Shown: in pieces, positions 7,771 through 10,267 of the stretch
Layout: each line of letters begins with the position of its first letter
Numbering within the stretch: the first letter of the stretch is position 1
Assembly: GCA_030770425.1 (NCBI GenBank)
Contig: JASJFT010000477.1
Coordinates: 1-10,267 of the forward strand
DNA from: Darksidea phi
Taxonomy: Eukaryota; Ascomycota; Dothideomycetes; Pleosporales; Lentitheciaceae
DNA: 10,267 nt
Direction: 5' to 3'
Program-made: the position numbers and the translations under genes
The notes under the pieces: generated by a model
The model's database searches: none
What the model was told of the DNA's origin: nothing
The model's input: only the letters and a program-made list of their open reading frames with translations

Positions 7771-7811
7771 GCCGCTAGGGAGGAGCCCTTCTCTAGCGGC
7801 TTTCGTTTTTT
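7771..7811 (-). promoter_or_regulatory. Programmed -1 ribosomal frameshift signal at the gag-pol junction
   Basis: On the - strand the heptamer A AAA AAC occupies 7811-7805, phased in the Gag frame as tta aaa aac. A slip of -1 gives aaa aaa and moves onto the Pol frame that runs unbroken to protease and beyond. Four bases later comes a perfect 8-bp stem, gccgctag (7800-7793) and ctagcggc (7778-7771), around a 14-base loop. The Gag stop TAG (7795-7793) lies inside the first stem arm. Slippery site, spacer, stem and the exact frame relation all agree with -1 frameshifting as used by many retroelements. Four bases is a slightly short spacer. Confidence 0.8.
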
Positions 7812-8189
7812 AATACTATAAAGGAGGTATTAGAGTTATATTCTAAACTACTTTCCTCTTTATATAAGGAGTCTAAATAAGCTTCTTTCTTAGAATCGTT
7901 AGGGAAGATAGTATTAACTTCTACTTCTACGGTATTCTATATTATCTTATATACGATATAGTCGGGGTAGTCTTACTATTTATTCCTTTTCCTATAATCG
8001 AAATAATAGTCTTACTCCTTATACTTCTTAAAAGAGTAGTTATAGAGCTTAGAGACGTCTTTAAAGTAAATAGACCTCTTTTCTAACTTATTAAAAAAGG
8101 GCCTACTTATAGTCGACTACTTTCTCTTAGAAATAGTTAATCGGTTACTTTAGGCGAGCCGGGCCTTTTAGTACTAGTTATTCTTAAGT

Positions 8190-8620
8190 AGTACTCTATT
8201 AGCTAAAGTCGCGTATTTATAGAGCTTACTAAAGGTAGAATTACTATTATTAAATAGATCTACCTTATTTCTTAGCTTAAAGTAGAGCTTATCTATAAAT
8301 TCTTCGTTCTACTAGTAATAAGGTAGATAAGCCTCTATTATTAGACGCTTAAAATTCTTAACGAAGTTATTAACTTCGCTAAACGCGTTTATATATAGTT
8401 AGTAGAATTTAACTTTTATCTTCTTCTTCGCGTAGGGATCTTCGTAGTATTTCTTAATATATTCTAATAGGTCTATATCGGATACGAAGTCTACTTCTTC
8501 TTCTCTAAAATTTAGTTATATCCGAATATAGTCTTTTATTAGACCTACTAGTTAGAATATAATATAGACTCGACGGATCTTAGCTATCTACTAGGGGGTT
8601 TCTTATACGTACTAGTTCTT
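8190..8620 (-). other. Gag capsid-like (retrotransposon gag) domain
   Basis: About 140 residues in the Gag frame with the alternating aromatic and charged pattern of the fungal Ty3/gypsy Gag family: FVSDIDLLEYIKKYYEDP, FSEVNNFVKNFKRLIIEAYLP, FIDKLYFKLRNKVDLFN, then LYKYATLANRVLL. The family has a F-xx-F helix region, a segment with a D-xLY-KL motif and a closing helix of this kind. Similarity is judged by eye, so moderate certainty. Confidence 0.7.
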
Positions 8621-9289
8621 ATTAATAGTAAGTTTCTATTCTATATCGTAGAGCTAGTTCTTTAACTTAGGCTCTCTATTATTTTTAAATAAAATAGAGT
8701 TAGAGTAGAACGTAGTCTTCCGAGAGTTAGAGATTTATAGAGATTTACTTCGGTAGTTTCCTATAATATCCTCCTCCTAAATAAGGACCTATATTCCGTT
8801 ACCTAAGATAATAGTTACGAATCCTAGTAAGGCTAATAGAGATCTCGTAGGGGGGGTACTAGGGCGAGAAGTAGAAGTATTTTCTATTTTCTCTATAGTA
8901 AAGGGTAGTATATCTAATTCTAATAGGTACTTATAATAGTTCTTATTAGGTAGAAGAGTCTATATTAGATCTAGAAACGTAATTAGTTCGGTAGTTAGCT
9001 CTTTTTATAAGAAGCTTAACTAAAAGATTAAATACTAGACTAAATCCTACTAGAACCTTTCTAGGAGCCCGGGGGTTTAAAGTAGGATATAATAGGTAAG
9101 AGGGGTCCTTTAGGAGCCGATATTTAGACTATTTAGTTATACCGTTATAGGGGGGAGTCTTACCTCTTCTATATCTTATCTACTATTAGGGTTATACTAT
9201 AATAGTAGAGCCTTAAGAGCGGACTTAGGGTTATACTAAGAGAGGACTACGAGTCCGGCCTTTATATAGACGGCTACGGGGGAGGACTA

Positions 9290-9416
9290 TTTAAGGTCTT
9301 CCTCTAAACTCTACTACCTACTTACGGTTCTCTAGGCTTATTAAAGCTCTTCTTATAGCTTTTTAACTTATCTTCTATAGTTATCCCTTTTCTTAACTAA
9401 TTAGTTAAACTTATCG
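9290..9416 (-). other. Predicted coiled coil in the Gag N-terminal extension
   Basis: The frame reads DKFN, VKKRDNYRR, VKKL, EEL, with stops standing for Gln, then RTVSR and SLEEDLK. The spacing of Leu and Val among Lys, Glu and Arg suggests a coiled coil, perhaps for Gag self-association. A second such stretch is at 9632-9682. Confidence 0.5.
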
Positions 9417-10267
9417 GCCGTAGTATTTATAAAGACGTTTCTACTAACTATACCTACTCCTATAGTATATACTAGCCTTTTAGCTATAATAAGATAGAGA
9501 CTATTATCTATTAGGATATTAGTAATTAGGTCGGGTCCCTCCTAGGTAGCTAGTATATCCTAGACTATATTATAGTCTAGGAGTTCTTTCTATCCTTCTA
9601 TATTCGTTAGATAGAGGATTCGGGGTCTATTTTCTTCTCTAAGTAATTTAACCCTCTCGGCGTACTTATCGATCTTCTCTTCGAGGCTATCTTTACTTAT
9701 ACTCTCCTCTTAAGGAGGGAAGATAGTCTTAAGGGTCTAGAGGTTAATATACGCGTCTTTATTAACGAATACCTCTAAGGGGGTTAGTTTATAGACCTTA
9801 GTTAGCTTTTACTAGTATACTTCCTCTTTAGGGGAGAGTATCTTACTTCTAGCCTAGCTCTAAGACCTAGTCTAAGCTCGCGTACTTCTTATCCTACTTA
9901 GGGCTCGGCTTAAGGCCTTCCTCTTTCCTTTATCTTTCTTCTATAGGGAGACCTTATAGAAAGGTAGCTTCGAAGGGTCTACTTAGTCTAGGGAGTCCGC
10001 TATCTTATCGTTATACTAATTTAGTAATTTAGTTAATTATATAAAGATAAGTTAGTTATAGGGTTTAGGATATAGATCTAACCCTACGTAATACTTTTAT
10101 AGGTCCCTTCTCTCTAAGGGAGGTACTAGGCGCTCTAGTAATATTAGGGCTCGAAGCGGTCGGTTTTAAGACTTACCTAAGGGAGTACCGCGCGCTACCT
10201 ACCCTAAGTACCGTAGACCTCTAGGGATTTTAGGGGGGTTAATATTTAGCTACCGTCTCCGGCCGAA

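Larger units (their letters stand above)
3353..7811 (-). pseudogene. Copy B: complete chromovirus Pol (PR-RT-RNase H-IN-chromodomain), RIP-inactivated
   Basis: Pol of a Ty3/gypsy chromovirus, read leftward. Landmarks all share one frame: protease Asp about residue 56 counted from the frameshift site, reverse transcriptase YIDD about 547, RNase H first Asp about 696, integrase Asp, Asp, Glu about 996, 1056 and 1092, chromodomain about 1300-1350. No indel is needed from 7805 to about 3545, some 1,420 codons, which is normal for such a Pol. A 1-base deletion then breaks the tandem-repeat tail (near 3538-3545). In-frame TAA and TAG are many, at sites where Gln or Trp is usual, and His and Cys codons read as Tyr, as CpA mutation predicts. 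There is no start codon of its own; expression fits a -1 frameshift from Gag at 7805-7811. The C-terminal end given is approximate. Confidence 0.93.
7793..10267 (-). pseudogene. Copy B: Gag, long N-terminal extension, RIP-inactivated, cut by the window edge
   Basis: A single frame is coding-like from the right edge to a TAG at 7793-7795, at least 820 codons, long for a Gag. Parts in order: a basic segment near 9880-9960; a charged, helix-rich region with KVYKLTPLEVF (about 9755-9799); likely coiled coils at 9632-9682 (KIDKYAERVKLLREE) and 9290-9416; the capsid-like domain at about 8190-8620, with FSEVNNFVKNFKRL, EEFIDKLYFKLRN and KYATLANRVLL; a basic tail; and a possible CCHC knuckle at about 7961-8011, where Cys would now read Tyr and the His is not evident. 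The Gag assembles the particle. Stops are TAA and TAG only. The start is unknown: ATG would now read ATA. The assignment as Gag rests on position before Pol and the capsid-like pattern. Confidence 0.78.

Noticed and set aside
7961..8011. Canonical CCHC zinc knuckle of Gag
   Set aside because: The three Cys positions are plausible as Tyr codons, but the His position reads Lys and the last spacing is one residue short, so it is kept only as a possibility.
1..10267. Long open frames on the antisense strands and alternative genetic code with reassigned stops
   Set aside because: In-frame TAA and TAG sit where Gln or Trp is expected from Pol families, which RIP explains fully; no start codons exist.
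1..10267. A wholly new biological system or host defence locus
   Set aside because: Everything with a recognisable pattern belongs to two copies of one retrotransposon family; no other domain or cargo was found.
9900..10267. 5' LTR, primer-binding site or gag start of copy B at the right edge
   Set aside because: No match to the 271-bp LTR was seen there, and the Gag frame is still open at the edge.

Overview
The window is repeat DNA from a filamentous fungus, most likely an ascomycete of the Pezizomycotina. It contains no intact gene. The base pattern says so: reading by eye I find no CA dinucleotide and only six TG dinucleotides in 10.3 kb, while TA is everywhere. That is the mark of repeat-induced point mutation (RIP), which turns CpA into TpA in duplicated fungal DNA. 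As a result there is one ATG and no TGA on either strand, and Gln and Trp codons of the old genes now read as stops (TAA, TAG).

Under the mutations lie two copies of one Ty3/gypsy LTR retrotransposon of the chromovirus type, placed tail to tail. Copy A (+ strand, about 1-2610) enters the window inside its integrase and shows integrase, GPY/F module, chromodomain, a 25-residue tandem repeat, a 3' untranslated stretch, a polypurine tract and a 271-bp 3' LTR. Copy B (- strand, about 2696 to beyond 10267) shows the same parts in mirror order, then RNase H, reverse transcriptase, protease and an unusually long Gag that runs off the right edge. The two arms make an inverted repeat of about 2.6 kb per arm (1-2610 against 2696-5224). 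The 85-bp spacer is itself the first part of another LTR in + orientation, so B probably inserted into an LTR next to A.

Copy B Pol reads in one frame from about 7805 down to about 3545 with no indel that I can see. Gag lies in the frame that a -1 slip would leave, and the junction carries an A AAA AAC slippery heptamer followed by a perfect 8-bp stem: a textbook programmed -1 frameshift site. The protease, reverse transcriptase, RNase H and integrase landmarks (DSG-like, YIDD, D-D-35-E, GPY/F, chromodomain) fall in the expected order.

The two arms have been damaged unequally. Copy A has lost most CpG as well as CpA and is very AT-rich, while copy B lost CpA almost alone and keeps many CpG. 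The differences between arms are nearly all transitions, plus a few small indels and one extra 75-bp repeat unit in A. No host gene, tRNA, rRNA or CRISPR array was seen.
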